Assembly: GCA_947172415.1 (NCBI GenBank)
Contig: OX359192.1
Coordinates: 8,776,901-8,840,900, forward strand
Length of the DNA: 64,000 nt
Direction of reading: 5' to 3'
Source of the DNA: Chondrosia reniformis
Lineage: Eukaryota; Porifera; Demospongiae; Chondrillida; Chondrillidae
The position numbers were made by a program, and so were the translations under genes. Positions 51,473-64,000 of this stretch are shown one piece after another (position 1 is the first letter of the stretch; each line of letters opens with the position of its first letter). Below the pieces are notes generated by a model, which made no database searches, was not told where the DNA came from, and saw only the letters and a program-made list of their open reading frames with translations.

Positions 51473-54400
51473 TTAGTTGTCATCAGATTCCTAGGGAGAG
51501 GAGAGAGAAGAGGCTTCAACAACCTTGACCCAACAACCTTGACCCTCACAGCATACCTTGACAACCCTTTTCGGTGCACCTCTAGACTTCCTGACTTGAG
51601 CCTCAAGTGAGGAAATAGTGTCTTCAGCATCACCCAGTTCTCCTTGGAGCTTACGAACCTTGGTTCTGAGAGAATCCGTTTCACCCTCCTACCAGCCAAA
51701 CCAAGGTCACATGTAAGTCACATGTAAATCACATGACTTGACAGGCACTCAATCACTCACAGCCTCTTCCACTTGTCTGCGAAGAGACTTGGCCTTTGCA
51801 GTGAGTTTGGTAGCCTGATCCTCAGCTCTGGAAGCTCTGGAACGCTCCTCCTCAATCATCATATCTTTCTCCTTCAATCTCCTCTCAGCACTATAAAGAA
51901 GTCGATAAAAAGATTAAACAGTTCACATTTGCATTATTAAACTTTGCTGCTCTCACCGTTTGGTATTTCTCTGTGCCTCACTCCTTCCTTTCTCTTCTGT
52001 CTCCAATGTCCTCTCCAAGTCTGATATCTGAATAACAACACAAAATGGATGTCCTGTTCCAACTGCTCAACAAGCCCTATATTAGTTCACGTACCCTCTG
52101 TTTCAGAGTGACCAGCTCCTTCTTTGCTGCTTTGGCAGCTGATCCAGTGGCCTCCTCCAGCTGACCTTGCAGGTCCTTTACTTGGCGATCCAGAGAAGCC
52201 TAAACACAAGAAGTGAACACGTCACAAAACTGTCTTGTGTTACCTGCCACAGACCGAGACCTTCTGCTTCTCCAAGGTGCTGAGGCTTTCCTGCTGACTA
52301 AAGTTGTCACTCTGCAGTTTTGAGATCTGTTCCATGGTGGACCTCAGCTTTGCAGCATTCTCCTTGTTCTCTGACTCCTGTTCATCCAAGTCCTCTTGAA
52401 GGCTGTTGACGTGCTGCTCGGCAGACCTCTTGGATGTTTCCAAAGTACTCACTTTAGCACTAAGTTCAGCCACTCTATCAATGGCATCCATCTTTTCTGT
52501 TTCACTTGACTTTAACTGGCGAGTGACCTTCTCCAATTCCCCTTTCGATTCCTCCAAGTCAGATTGCAGACTATGATTCTTCTTCTCTGCCTTCTCTAGA
52601 CTGACTCTCTGTTCATCACGATGTCTCGATTCCACATCCAGTCGACCAGACAGTTCCTAATAGGGAAGAAAACCATTGCACTAATTCTTATTGCATCACA
52701 TGGCAGAGTTTACCTTGATCTGAGATTGGAGTTTCTTTGTAGTGTTCTTCAAATCCTGTATTTCCTTCTCTTTCTCAGATAGACTCATTTCTATTTCAGC
52801 AAGTTGCTCTTCAGCAGCTCTCTTTTGGCGACCAAGGTTGCCTTTACTGCTGGTCTCACTGTCCAGACTTTGCTGAAGGGCATCCAGCTGTTTCTGGTGG
52901 CCTTTGCGGGCTAATTCCAGCTCTTCGTCTCTCTCTGCAAGTTTCCTCTCCATCTCTTGCTTAAACTTGCCCTTCTCCAGCTGAAGTCCCAACACCTTCT
53001 TCTCCTCTATTTCCAGAGCATCCTCAGCATCCTAACAGTCAAGGGAATGCAGTATGCGCTCAATAGCATACAGACTGACAACATATATACGTACCTGTAG
53101 CTGCTGCATTAGATCTGCATTTTCAGCCTCAAGTTTTCTCCTGGATTTTTCCATCTCATGAGCTGACATGCCTCCCTCACTCAACTGCTTCTCCAAATCC
53201 TTCATTTCATCTAAATATACAACACAGAATCACTAAAGCCAATCAAACAAGTTACAGGAGGCAGACGTACCTGAGAGGTGCTTGTTCTCTCTCTTGTTGG
53301 CCTCCAGCTGTTCCTCACATTCTTCAAATGCATTCTTTAACTTCAACAACTGTGATAATAAAGACGAAAAAATACTTGTAATATGTAGGTGGAGCACTAG
53401 TTGGAAAGTTGAGTGGAGCTAGCCAACCTAACATACCTCTGTGCTAGAATTCCTAGCATCTCGCTGAGCCACCTCCAACTCCTGTCCCCTTGTGTCATAT
53501 TTCACCTTCCAGTCACTAATCTCAGCATCATGCTTCTTTTTTGTCCTCTCCATCCCAGCCACCTGGTTTCTTATGTTGTCCAACTCCAATTGAAGGTCTT
53601 CCAACTCATTTGCAGTGCGATTCTTGGCCTTCTCAGCAGAAGCAAACTTGGTCTGAATAGTGTCCCTTGCCTCTTCAAGCTCATGAAGTTTTGACTGTAG
53701 CTTCTTCCTGCAACACACACAAGGTTTAGGGTTAAACTGGAGATCAGGTGGATTAAGGCTTCTAGCTATTAAAAGTACTTGTTTTCTTCCAATTCATCAA
53801 TCTTCTGAACAGCTTCACTTTCATATTTACTTTTCCACTGAGCAGCCTCTGCTCTAGCATTCACTAGCTGCTTCTGCATCTCTGCTTTGCTGTCCTGCTC
53901 CTCCTCGATACCTTCCTGTGACTGCTGGAGGTCCAGCTGGGTCTGCTTCAGCTTGCTCTGCAGTTCTCTCTTGCCCTGGACAGTTGACACAGCTGTGCAT
54001 AGCACTTGGTATGTACCATGAGGTAGACAGACTTACAGAGAGGGCAGTCTCCAGCTCATTCTTGGTGTCTTCAAGCTGTCTATCAAGATCAGTAGCCCTC
54101 CTCTCGGCAGCATGACACTTGCTCTCTGAAGCTTCCAGCTCTTGAGAGAGATTAGCATTATCGGACTCCATTTTGCTCTTCTGAGAAGTGAGATTTGCCA
54201 TTTGACCAGACAGGTCATGTAGTTTTCCATTGACATCGGCAATCTGTTCATCTGCCTGCTTTAGCTTCTTCTCCAATGAACTCTTTGTTTTTGTCAGATC
54301 GTCAACCTGTCCCGTGAGATTAGAGACTTCAGACTTGGCATCGTTAGAGTCGCGATCCAACCTAGACAAAGAAGAATTTTCACTGAATTGCTATTGTTAG

Positions 54401-57400
54401 TCTTAATCATAGTCAGTACTTTGATTTGGCCTTTGATAACTGGTCGACCTTCTCCTGCAGTTCCTTCACTATGGTAGTGTGCTTCTTCTTCAGGTCACCA
54501 ATTGTCTTCTCTGATTCGGTAGCTTGGGTAGACATTTCCTTTCTCAAGCGTGTCAGCTCTTCCTCCCGGGTCTTGTTCAGTGCAATCTGGGCCTCCTTCA
54601 TTCCACCTTCCTCCTCCAACTTGTCCTGCAAAGCCTCCAATTCATTCTGAAACTCTTGGCGTTGTTTTTCAACCTTTTCACAAGCAAAGCAAGTGTTATA
54701 TGCAAAGTGACTATTCGTACTGAACTTCGCTTACTCTCTTCCTTAGTGCTCGTTCATTCTCCAGGTCTTCCTCCAGCTCTTCAATGCGAGCTTCCAGCTC
54801 CTTTATTCTCCTTTGAAGAGCTGTAACATTGCCCTGCTCCTCCTCCAATTGACCTTGCAAACCGGAAATTTCGTTTGACTTTTGCACCAAATTGGCCTGT
54901 AATTCTGCCCTTTCACTTTGCAAGTCTTCTACTTGGCTAAGTCTTGACTGTGGAAATGGAGACTTGGCCTTCACAGTGTGCCCCTATCTAGGGCGCTATA
55001 CGGCTAACCTTGAGGTCTCCTTCTAGCTTTCTCCTCTGTTTTTCAACATCTCCCTTTTGACCCTTTTCTTTAGAACATTCCTCTTGAGCCTCTGCCAAAG
55101 AGGCCTCAAGTCTGGACTTCACCTTGTTCAAATGATTGGCTTTGTCCTCCTCTTTCTGAAGTGAGTCGTAGGCCTCCTTAAGCTTCTCCTCCAAACTCCT
55201 CTTCTCCTTGGCTAGTCTTGCCAGGTTCTCATTGACTTGCTCCAGATCAGTATCCAGCTGCGCATTCTGTTTCTCTTTTTGCGTCTTTTCCTGTTCCATC
55301 TGCAACAGCACAGACTAGTAAACACAGAACCCTATTAGAAGCACTGATGGGAACGCACATTGTTTAACTGCTCTTCCATGTCCTTTAGAAGCTCTTTAAT
55401 TTCATCAAGCTCCGCCTCCAACTTGCGCTTCACTGCAGAAACATTTGCATTGTTTTCAACTTCTTCTTCAACACGACTCTCCATCTCCATAAGCTGTTGT
55501 TCCAAAGTGTCTTTCTGGTGCTGCAAGCGATGGACTGTCTCTTCCGCCTCGGCAGCTACATCCTGCTCTCGCTGCAGCTGAGAGGAAAGATCCTGTTTCT
55601 CTGTTATCAGAGCACCCTGTTGCTCTTCCAGAGTCTTGCGCACTCCTTCCTCCTTCTGCACCCTCTCACGGAGCCTGTTAATCTGCAGCACAATGGCAAA
55701 GTGTCACATGATATTCACATGATGATCATGTAACAACCAACCTCCTCCTCCTTTTGCTTGAGTTCCTCTTCTGCGTGGACCACTTTGAGAGTTGGCTTGA
55801 TCTTTGTGTACAGTTTCCACCACTTCCAGTCCCTCAGGAAGAGGTGCTTGCGGACATTTCTCTGGATCACTGCCACAGCCAAGCGCTGCTCAATCAGTTT
55901 CCTGTACTGCTTCCTCATCAGGTAGCCTCTGCAATACGACTGGAACTGACTGATGATCCTGCTCAGTTGTTCGTCTCTCATATCCTCCAGACGCCCCAGG
56001 ACGCCAGCCTTGAAGAAGACCTTGCTGTGACCCAAACGGTACTCTGAGTCATTCAGTTGAAGGGCATCAATAACTAGTTCTGTGGCCTTTCTGCTGTCAA
56101 GGAAACCAGGTGGCACAGCCTTTGGCGCCAAGATTGTGTATCTTTGTCGGAACTCTTGGTAGAGCACGCGATTGGGAAAACCTTTCCTGCAGATTCGGAT
56201 TCCTTCCAGAACTCCGTTACACCTCAGCTGATGGAGGACAAGATGAGCATCAATCACGCCTGCCTTCTTGTTCTCATTGGGGATGATGCACCTCACAAAG
56301 TGAGGAGTGGTGCTGCGAAGCGTGGTCATCAGATTGTTCAAAGACTCCTAAATGGACATTGGACAGACAAAAGGGTTTCTCCATCTTGGTAACCACATAG
56401 TGATATCATCTCCTAGGTAACCACATAGTGATATCATCTCCTAGGTAACCACATAGTGATATCATCTCCTAGGTAACCACATAGTGACTGCCTCACCTTG
56501 TGTCGCTGTCCCACTGTGATGAACTGGGACCCCTTTCCTCTCTTGCCCCCTTCTCCATCGCTCTGGTAGCTGATGTAGTCGCTCCAGATGAGAGTTACAA
56601 ACGGATCTGTGGACTTTTTAAAGAGCTCTACAACGGAGTCGTTGAGAGGGTCCTTGTTTTTGTTTAGCCATCCCTCCACTGTGTAGGGCACTGTACCAGC
56701 ATAGTGAGCCACCTCAAACCCTTCAGCACTCTGCTTGGCCTTGAACTGGGGCTTCCTGTAGTTGGGGGAACTCCCTGCATGATTAGCATTCAATTTCTCC
56801 AGGAAGCTCTTGTCTGTTGCCTTGGGGAAGAGGCACTCTTCATCCAGCAGGGAAAGGATACCCATTTTCTACAGTAAAAGCAATGCAGTCATAATATGTT
56901 TAACAGCAGTGCACTGAGCAGCGAGAGAGGCCCCTCCCACTGAACATCAGGTGAGATATCTGTCTCTTGACTGTGTCACTTCTGTGGGTTAGTGGAATGC
57001 AGCTGGCTAGAGTAACAATGTATCATTTAACAGGCAGTTGGGCAAGTCACAGTATATCAATCATCTATTCAAGAGATGAATGGCCCAGCTTTGATAAGCA
57101 TTCCACACAGTACAATAACAGTTTATTCACTGGACAAGGTACATTACTGAGTTTACATAGTATAAAATTACATACACTCAATGTATACATACTTTGTCCG
57201 ATTACATTTGGTAAACTGACATACACTTTATAGAATTACATTCACAATACAACACAACTGACCAAAGGTACATACACATACACATAGAGGTGGACAGTTA
57301 GAGGTGGGTGGTAGCACTCAATTCACAAGTCATCTCATGACAAACACATCTCAAGAGCAGTATACACTACTGGAAATGGTCGGTTGTACCTTTTCTATGA

Positions 57401-60400
57401 GGTCAATGCATGGCTGCAGGTCTAGTCCAAAGTCAATAAAGTCCCATTTAATACCCTCCCTCTTGTACTCCTCCTGTTCCAAAATGAACATGTGATGATT
57501 GAAAAACTGTTGCAACTTCTCATTTGTAAAGTTGATACACAACTGCTCAAAGGAATTGACCTGGGGTAGAATAACAATGCAGTCATCAACGGCTGTCAGC
57601 TTAAATGTGTTGAATGTGTTGGTGTACCTGAAAGATCTCAAATCCTGCAATGTCAAGAACTCCAATGAAGGAGACTTTCCTCTCTCTTGTATCCAAGGTC
57701 TTGTTCACCCTAGCAACCAGCCAGCGAAACATCCTTTCGTACAAGGCCTTTGTGAGAGCACCAATTGAGTACATGACCTGCTCCTCGTTACGCCCCTTCT
57801 GAACATACTCATTCCTAATTCTGATCCTTGGCCGAAGAAGCATCTTGATGAAGTCTGTGGCATTGATCCCCAGGAGGTGGGCCACCTTGTCCGCAGCTAT
57901 GAGAAAATACAGGGGGAAGGTAGAGGTGGGTGTGGCATGTAGGAGGTGGACAACTAGAGGTGGGTGTGGCATGTAGGAGGTGGACAACTAGAGGTGGGCG
58001 TGGCATGTAGGAGGTGGACAACTAGAGGTGGGTGTGGCATGTAGGAGGTGGACAACTAGAGGTGGGCGTGGCATGTAGGAGGTGGACAACTAGAGGTGGG
58101 CGTGGCATGTAGGAGGTGGACAACTAGAGGTGGGCGTGGCATGTAGGAGGTGGACAACTAGAGGTGGGTGTGGCATCCTCGCTACCTTTAGTGTCGGGCA
58201 TCTCAGCCTGCTCCTCCCTGGGTCTCTGTTTGACTCGGATGTTCCCAAAATGGCAAACAGCAGCCACAGTTCTGAAAAGCTGTTTCTGTTCCTCTGGAGC
58301 AAACTCCAAAACGTTCATTGCTTCCTGTGATTTGGACATTGACCTTAATATGTAGACCAGCAATGTTGTCATGGCAACACACCTTGGTCTGTTTGTACAT
58401 GGCAGCATCATCGACCCCATCCACACTGATTGCTCCTTGAGACACAAAATGGTAGTCCTTGACCTGATTGGTCAAGAGCAGCTCATTCAGTGCTTCTTGA
58501 GAAGCTCCTGCGAGCAGCTGGTAGAAGATGTGATAGCACCTCTCATTCGCCTGCTGGAATATCACACGAGACTTCTCCAGGAGATCTACAAGGTACAGGA
58601 AGACACACACTGAAAGTCACACTGCCAGTGAGTCTATGACAACTGAACTTTGGGCATACAATAGACTATTAACTATTGCCTGGTAACGTCAAGTAACAAG
58701 TTTAATAGAAGGCATACATGGCATTGGTGTGATCTAATTAGGAAACTAGGAGGAAAGGGACTGTCGGAATAGCATTCTACAGATCTCACAGTGTTCAATG
58801 TCAGCTCCAGATATCTTTCCATTGGTGCCAAAGTGAATCCTGATAAATTTACCCTACAATTAGGAGTAGATAGGCCAACATCAAAGTACTTGTGGTTTGC
58901 TTATCAGCAAGACTCACAAATCGGGACGAGTTATCATTTCTTATAGTCTTGGCATTTCCAAAGGCCTCCAGCACAGGATTGGCTTGTATGACCTGATCTT
59001 CCAGAGATCCCTTTCCCTCTGTCTTGTGCATTGGGTTGGGGGCAACGTGAGCAAAGTACTGAATGACCTTCTTTGTGTTCTCTGTTTTGCCAGCCCCAGA
59101 CTCACCCCTGGGGGGAGGGGAGGCGAATAGATAATTAGGAGGAGGAGTGAATACTTCAATATGACTTACGTAATCAAAATGGACTGGTTCTCCCTGTCCT
59201 GCAACATGTCCGAGTAGGCATTATCTGCAATAGAGAAGATGTGAGGTGGCATCTCCGTCCTTCTCTTACCCTTAAACATCTTGATGACTTGCTCAGTGTA
59301 GATAGGAAGGTTGCGGTAGGGATTAATGGCCACACAGAAGAGACCAGAATAGGTCTAAAGGGAGTAATAGTATAGTGGTACAGAGAGGTGCTATGGCAGT
59401 GGTAAAGAGAGGTGCTATGGCAGTGGTATAGAGAGGTGCTATGGCAGTGGTATAGAGAGGTGCTGTGGCAGTGGTACAGAGAGGTGCTATGGCAGTGGTA
59501 TAGAGAGGTGCTGTGGCAGTGGTAAAGAGAGGTGCTATGGCAGTGGTACAGAGAGGTGCTATGGCAGTGGTATAGAGAGGTGCTATGGCAGTGGTATAGA
59601 GAGGTGCTATGGCAGTGGTACAGAGAGGTGCTATGGCAGTGGTATAGAGAGGTGCTATGGCAGTGGTACAGAGAGGTGCTATGGCAGTGGTATAGAGAGG
59701 TGCTGTGGCAGTGGTATAGAGAGGTGCTATGGCAGTGGTATAGAGAGGTGCTATGGCAGTGGTATAGAGAGGTGCTATGGCAGTGGTATAGAGAGGTGCT
59801 ATGGCAGTGGTATAGAGAGGTGCTATGGCAGTGGTACAGAGAGGTGCTATGGCAGTGGTATAGAGAGGTGCTATGGCAGTGGTATAGAGAGGTGCTATGG
59901 CAGTGGTATAGAGAGGTCGTTGACCCATTAAAACAGCTGATATATTGGTAACCTCCAAAGACTAATGTAGTACATTATGAAAATTACCTTTAAAGTTACA
60001 AGTTAGTGTAGGCGCCAACATCTCCCACACAGCTATTTAATTATATATGCATATGAGGTGATACACACTACACACAGGAATAATAATGAATTTCAAAGTG
60101 GATTCTTGGTGTGTTATGCAATAGGGTGACATCATAGAGGTCTGTGGTCACTGGAGATGAGGAGTCTTGGAGAGGTTGTGGCTTGTGGGAAGCCACAGCA
60201 ATCAAATGTGCCTATTTAATTAAATTTAATTATTAAATTACTCAATCACTTAAAACATTTAAAAACTTCACGATCAACATACTTTATTCATGTTTAAGAG
60301 GAATACATTTTCATTTACAGGAATTTTACACAATCTTTTGACTCCTTGTAATCTGTATCTCATGATTATTAGATTACAAAAGTACATACAAACTTTGCAG

Positions 60401-61118
60401 TAGTAAGATCATTTACACCACATTTTGAAAGTAGAGCGGGGCACCTCTCAACAGTGGAGGGAGGGGGAGTGGCACCTCTCAACAGTGGAGGGAGGGCATG
60501 ACAATCTCTGACATGGTGATATGGTTGGAAGGTCCAAGTCATTTGATCATTTAACCAACAAAGACAGTTCATTTTCAAACATAACTTAATTATTAAGACA
60601 CTGCTTTGATTACTGACATGTCCATATTAGGAGAGGTTGTTGTAAGGCTTCCACCTCCAATATTAAGTCAATGAACAATGTGCATATTTACCAGATTACA
60701 TAAACACATGCAGTCATGCAGGTCGACTCACGTATATCAACCCGGAGTAGTACCTCTGTTTGAGGTTGTGGAGGACGCTGGCCTCATTGAGGTAGGTCAG
60801 ACCGGCCATGTCTTCTACCTTCTCAAACTTGGGAGGATTCATCTGCTGCGTCTGAGTGATATCGACCTTCTCTTCCTACAGAGAGAGAGGCAAGGCGGAT
60901 CAGTACGTTCGGTCACAAATGTGCTAGCTTCCTCTTACCCGTCCATCTGGCATCTCCAGGAGGAGGACATCTCCGGTCTGAGACTTGACTTGGGCTGCTA
61001 GAAAGGCCTGTTCCTTGTGCGCCACCCAAACCCATTTCTTTGAGTCGAATCTTTTCGTCTGCTCTTCGATTGTCTTGTCGCGGCCAGGCCGCAGAAACGA
61101 GGACAGCTCTTCCGTCAT
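51473..61118 (-). CDS. Conventional myosin II heavy chain, striated-muscle-class
   Basis: Actin-based motor with a two-headed coiled-coil rod. ATG 61118 starts [16 protein letters not shown], then the SH3-like motif [13 protein letters not shown]. Motor: [20 protein letters not shown] (60830), [13 protein letters not shown] (59350), [14 protein letters not shown]-loop [13 protein letters not shown] (59105, an intron falls just before it), [16 protein letters not shown] (58920-58810), [25 protein letters not shown] (57500), [27 protein letters not shown] (56230) and converter [32 protein letters not shown] pivot follows. The rod occupies exons from 55730 to 51500 with continuous heptads, and a short tail ends KRVVKESDDN at 51473. 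Motor signatures such as [14 protein letters not shown] and RIHFG, and [18 protein letters not shown] in loop 2, resemble striated rather than non-muscle myosins; this class call needs a tree. Confidence 0.93.
56388..56487. repeat. 28-bp tandem repeat in myosin intron, about 3.5 copies
   Basis: The unit joins ggtaaccacatagtgatatc and atctccta. The array starts about 14 nucleotides after the donor following GQRHK and nearly fills the intron. Confidence 0.93.
57925..58165. repeat. 34-bp minisatellite in myosin intron, about 7 copies
   Basis: The unit joins ggtgggcgtggcatgtagga and ggtggacaactaga, with a ggtgtg variant. It starts about 8 nucleotides after the donor that follows MPDTK. Confidence 0.95.
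59362..59917. repeat. 24-bp minisatellite in myosin intron, about 23 copies
   Basis: The unit is ggtgctatggcagtggtata plus gaga, with taca, taaa and ctgtgg variants. It ends about 20 nucleotides upstream of the acceptor of the exon encoding [13 protein letters not shown], so it is acceptor-proximal. The rest of this intron (59950-60735) is AT-rich with nothing recognisable. Confidence 0.96.
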
Positions 61119-61418
61119 GTTTGCTGATCAACAGTCAGCTCTCTCTCTTCAAGTAGTCTGTAAAGGAAGTCAGTTTAAGACACGTTCCAGAGCTGCTTTA
61201 AACCAATATACCTTCTCAGTAATTCAGCGATCAGCAGTTGATTTCAGCTGCCACTAAGAAGCGATCGAGCTCGCTACGATCGCTTCCGCTATTTATAGTT
61301 CTGCTGTGGTGACCGGCGATTGTGACGTCATCAACTCAACCACATTGTATTTACGTTCAACATTATCAGAAACCGCAAGAATGTTTGTGGTACAGATGGA
61401 TCAATTAAATTAAAATCG
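61119..61418. promoter_or_regulatory. Myosin promoter and 5' leader region
   Basis: 300 bases between the myosin start and the UBFD1 stop, both genes on the minus strand. The myosin promoter must lie here or inside UBFD1. A TATTTATAG stretch at 61289-61297 reads CTATAAATA on the minus strand, a TATA-like box about 175 bases upstream of the start codon. An intron in the 5' leader is possible near 61160-61215. Confidence 0.5.
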
Positions 61419-64000
61419 CTAAAGTTGCCATTTACCAAGAATGATATCTTTAATGGCATTTACATACTGAGCAGGCATCCAGTAGAGCCAGTACTTGGAA
61501 CCTTCTGTACTGCCCATCTGTAACACCTACAGGGAGGAGAGGAGAGGGAGAGGGATGGTGAGGGAGAGGGATGGTGAGGGAGGGGGAGGGAGGGGGAGGG
61601 AGAGGGAGGGAGAGGAGAGGGAGAGGAGAGGGAGAGAGGGAGAGGAGAGGGAGAGGGAGGGAAGGGGAGGGAGGGGGAGGGAGAGAGGGAGAGGGAGGGA
61701 AGGGGAGGGAGGGGGAGGGAGAGAGGGAGAGGGGAGGGAAGGGGAGGGAGGGGGAGGGAGAGAGGGAGAGGGGAGGGAAGGGGAGGGAGGGGGAGGGAGA
61801 GAGGGAGAGGGGAGGGAGAGGGAGGGAGGGGGAGGGAGAGGGAGGGAGAGGAGAGGGAGAAAACTTGTAAAGAAATAACTTAGTGCATTGCTAGTGGATA
61901 TCACTATGGTAACCAATTTAAAAGTAAACCCTACCGACACATGTTAACATTTGTTGTTTATCATGTACATATGTCAGTGTATGCTACTGTGATTAGAATT
62001 GACATTCCTTGAATACTTTACTGCCATATAAGGGAAAGATTGGTGTCTTACATTAAAGGCAGTTTGGATACTGTCATTACTAAAAGGTGTGTCTCACCAC
62101 AATATGGTACTCTTCATGTCCAAGTATAGGCTCAGAAGTGACACTCCTGATTGATGTCATGGGGACTTTGAGAGTTCTTTCTGCAACCAAATAAGGAAGA
62201 CAACAGATTGCCTTTTAGTACACTTGCTACTAACAACAGGGGTCATTGCACACAATTCAGATTCAACACCACTCATTGGTCCCCTGACACTGATCTGAGA
62301 TGCTCTCCAACTACCGCCTACCCACCTCTAGTTTGTATCCACACCTCATCTGCCTCCATCTTGAACGTCAGCCTCACCTTGTCGAGGTGCTTGTTTAGCA
62401 TGCCAGAGAGGTGTGCCCCGGATGGCAGACTCTTCTGTGAGAGGCAGCATGGTGTGTCAAGCACTCACAACAACAGACACAGTTCATCGTCTCACCTGAG
62501 TGCTCTTCTCTCCTGGCATGGCATCTTCTGGAATGCCTCTTTCTATTACTTTCTTGTGTTCCTTAAAATAAAATAAAATGGAGAGTTAAACTACTTCCAA
62601 ATACTCAACTACCAACTTACCTTTTGATCACACCACAACTCCTTCTTGGGAGCTAAAAAGTGCAATAGAATGTCACAGGCTTAATCAGTAAACTAAATCA
62701 GTTGCCATGGTTACCATCTAGTCTCTTAGAGATCTTCTCTGATCCCGGTGACGGAGGCTGAACAGTTAAAACATCACTTAAAGTGGATCCAACCAGCATC
62801 ATCTTACATCCCTCAGTCACTTTACACTCTCGAAGGGTCTTATCGTCCTTCATCAAACCTACAAGTCATGTCAAGATGACAGAGGTGCTCTAGCAGAGGC
62901 ACTCCAGCAGAGGTGCTCTAACAGAGGTGCTCCAGCAGAGGTGCTCCAGCAGAGGCGCTCTAGCAGAGGCGCTCCAGCAGAGGTGCTCTAGCAGAGGCAC
63001 TCCAGCAGAGGTACTCTAGCAGAGGCACTCCAGCAGAGGTACTCCAGCAGAGGCACTCCAGCAGAGGTGCTCTAGCAGAGGTGCTCTAACAGAGGCACTC
63101 CAGCAGAGGTGCTCCAGCAGAGGCACTCCAGCAGAGGTGCTCTAGCAGAGGTGCTCTAACAGAGGCACTCCAGCAGAGGTGCTCCAGCAGAGGCGCTCTA
63201 ACAGAGGCGCTCCAGCAGAGGTGCTCTAACAGAGGTACTCCAGCAGAGGTGCTCTAACAGAGGCGCTCCAGCAGAGGCACTCCAGCAGAGGTGCTCCAGC
63301 AGAGGTGCTCCACCAGAGGCGCTCCAGCAGAGGTACTCCAGCAGAGGCGCTCTAACAGAGGCGCTCCAGCAGAGGTACTCCAGCAGAGGCGCTCTAACAG
63401 AGGCGCTCCAGCAGAGGCGCTCCAGCAGAGGCGCTCTAACAGAGGCGCTCCAGCAGAGGTACTCCAGCAGAGGCGCTCTAACAGAGGCGCTCCAGCAGAG
63501 GCGCTCCAGCAGAGGTGCTCCAGCAGAGGTGCTCCACCAGAGGCGCTCCAGCAGAGGTGCTCTAGCAGAGGTGCTCCAGCAGAGGCGCTCCTTGTTAGTG
63601 TAGTGATGCAAGACTGTTAACATTACCACTTACCCCCTTACCTTTGTGCATCAGCTTCATCATGGCAGGAGGAACAGCTGCAGTGGAGCAATGACAGCGC
63701 ATAGCTACTGACGGAGCATCATACAAGTGGATCGCGTTCTCACATGTCTTGTCTTGAATGTGTCGCTTGAGTTTTCCAACCGTGTCATCCAAACTAAATG
63801 ATATGTTAATTATTTCCTTCTTATAGACAACTCTAAATGAAACAATATCGTCTTTCGAAGATTCTGCTATCGGCTGCTCCTCTTCAGCTGTAAGAGCGAA
63901 ATGAAAGTGACCACGTTAGCAGGGAGGGAGTATTGACATACACAACGAAGCTAGGAGGCGCTAAGTAATGCACTTCACGAATTTCAGATCTACTATACAT
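61419..64000 (-). CDS. UBFD1: Ubiquitin-domain protein UBFD1, 5' end outside window
   Basis: UBFD1 has an N-terminal ubiquitin-like domain and a conserved C-terminal PH-like region; its role is poorly defined, linked to NF-kB signalling. Exons read from right to left: EEEQPIAESSKDDIVSFRVV and ISFSLDDTVGKLKRHIQDKT (63890-63752), then VPPAMMKLMHKG (63675-63640), LMKDDKTLRECKVTEGCKMMLV (62865-62800), PKKELWCDQKEHKKVIERGIPEDAMPG (62655-62500), LPSGAHLSGMLNKHLDKVRL and TFKMEADEVWIQT (62430-62330), ERTLKVPMTSIRSVTSEPI (62180-62120), and MGSTEGSKYWLYWMPAQYV with NAIKDIILGKWQL* (61515-61419). All match human UBFD1 in order. The first exon, with the start codon, lies beyond 64000 or was not found in 63892-64000. 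Confidence 0.93.
61530..61862. repeat. Polypurine (GGGA) array in UBFD1 intron
   Basis: About 330 bases of only G and A (apart from two t near the left end), built from gggagg, gagaggga and gggaagggg steps with a longer period near 45-55 bases. The UBFD1 sense strand is pure pyrimidine. It ends close to the acceptor of the last exon. Confidence 0.95.
62880..63592. repeat. 14-bp minisatellite in UBFD1 intron, about 50 copies
   Basis: The unit is gtgctccagcagag. Variation is confined to two places: gtg/gcg/gca/gta at the start and cca/cta and cag/aca in the middle. Larger blocks combining gcgctctaacagag, gcgctccagcagag and gtactccagcagag recur around 63340-63490, showing higher-order expansion. 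Confidence 0.95.

Noticed and set aside
59323-59958. Repetitive 211-codon minus frame and 139-codon plus frame
   Set aside because: Translations of the 24-base myosin intron array.
63198-63629. Ala/Ser/Cys-rich repetitive frames
   Set aside because: Translations of the 14-base UBFD1 intron array.

Overview
The window is animal nuclear DNA from an early-branching metazoan with a compact genome, most likely a sponge. Genes sit tens to a few hundred bases apart on both strands. Most ordinary introns are only about 60-100 bases long with GT-AG ends. The gene set is metazoan: GABA-B-type receptor, Sans/ANKS4B scaffold, myosin II, eRF3, USP7 and IFT70. The sponge assignment is inference; no marker gene that would fix the species lies here.

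Layout from left to right: FLII (minus strand, 3' end off the left edge); a small probable mitochondrial membrane protein (plus) 34 bases away in divergent orientation; NFX1 (plus); a GABA-B-like family C receptor (plus); TTC30/IFT70 (plus); SNX14 (plus) carrying a tRNA-Thr(AGT) gene in an intron; a 2.6 kb spacer; WIPI2 (minus); a 1 kb spacer; eRF3/GSPT1 (minus); HAPSTR1 (plus); a Sans-type ankyrin/SAM scaffold (minus); USP7 (minus) with an intronless AIG1-type GTPase gene nested on the opposite strand in one of its introns; a conventional myosin II heavy chain, apparently of the striated-muscle class (minus); and UBFD1 (minus, 5' end off the right edge).

The genes are mostly housekeeping and cell-biological (actin remodelling, cilium assembly, endosome and autophagy, translation termination, ubiquitin signalling). 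They form no single pathway. HAPSTR1, USP7, eRF3, UBFD1 and a myosin II gene also lie together on human 16p, so part of the block looks like an ancient linkage group.

The most striking property is the load of minisatellites. I count 31 intronic arrays with units of roughly 6-37 bases, each private to one intron, plus one 27-base array that encodes about 31 nine-residue repeats inside NFX1. About 24 of the 31 intronic arrays begin within about 35 nucleotides of the 5' splice site, and about 24 are pyrimidine-rich on the sense strand whichever way the gene points. Two arrays are built from copies of the splice junction itself (NFX1 donor, receptor acceptor). Apart from these, a TCACATG-type motif and a CCATGGCAAC motif recur at scattered sites. 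I saw no CRISPR, rRNA or recognisable retroelement.
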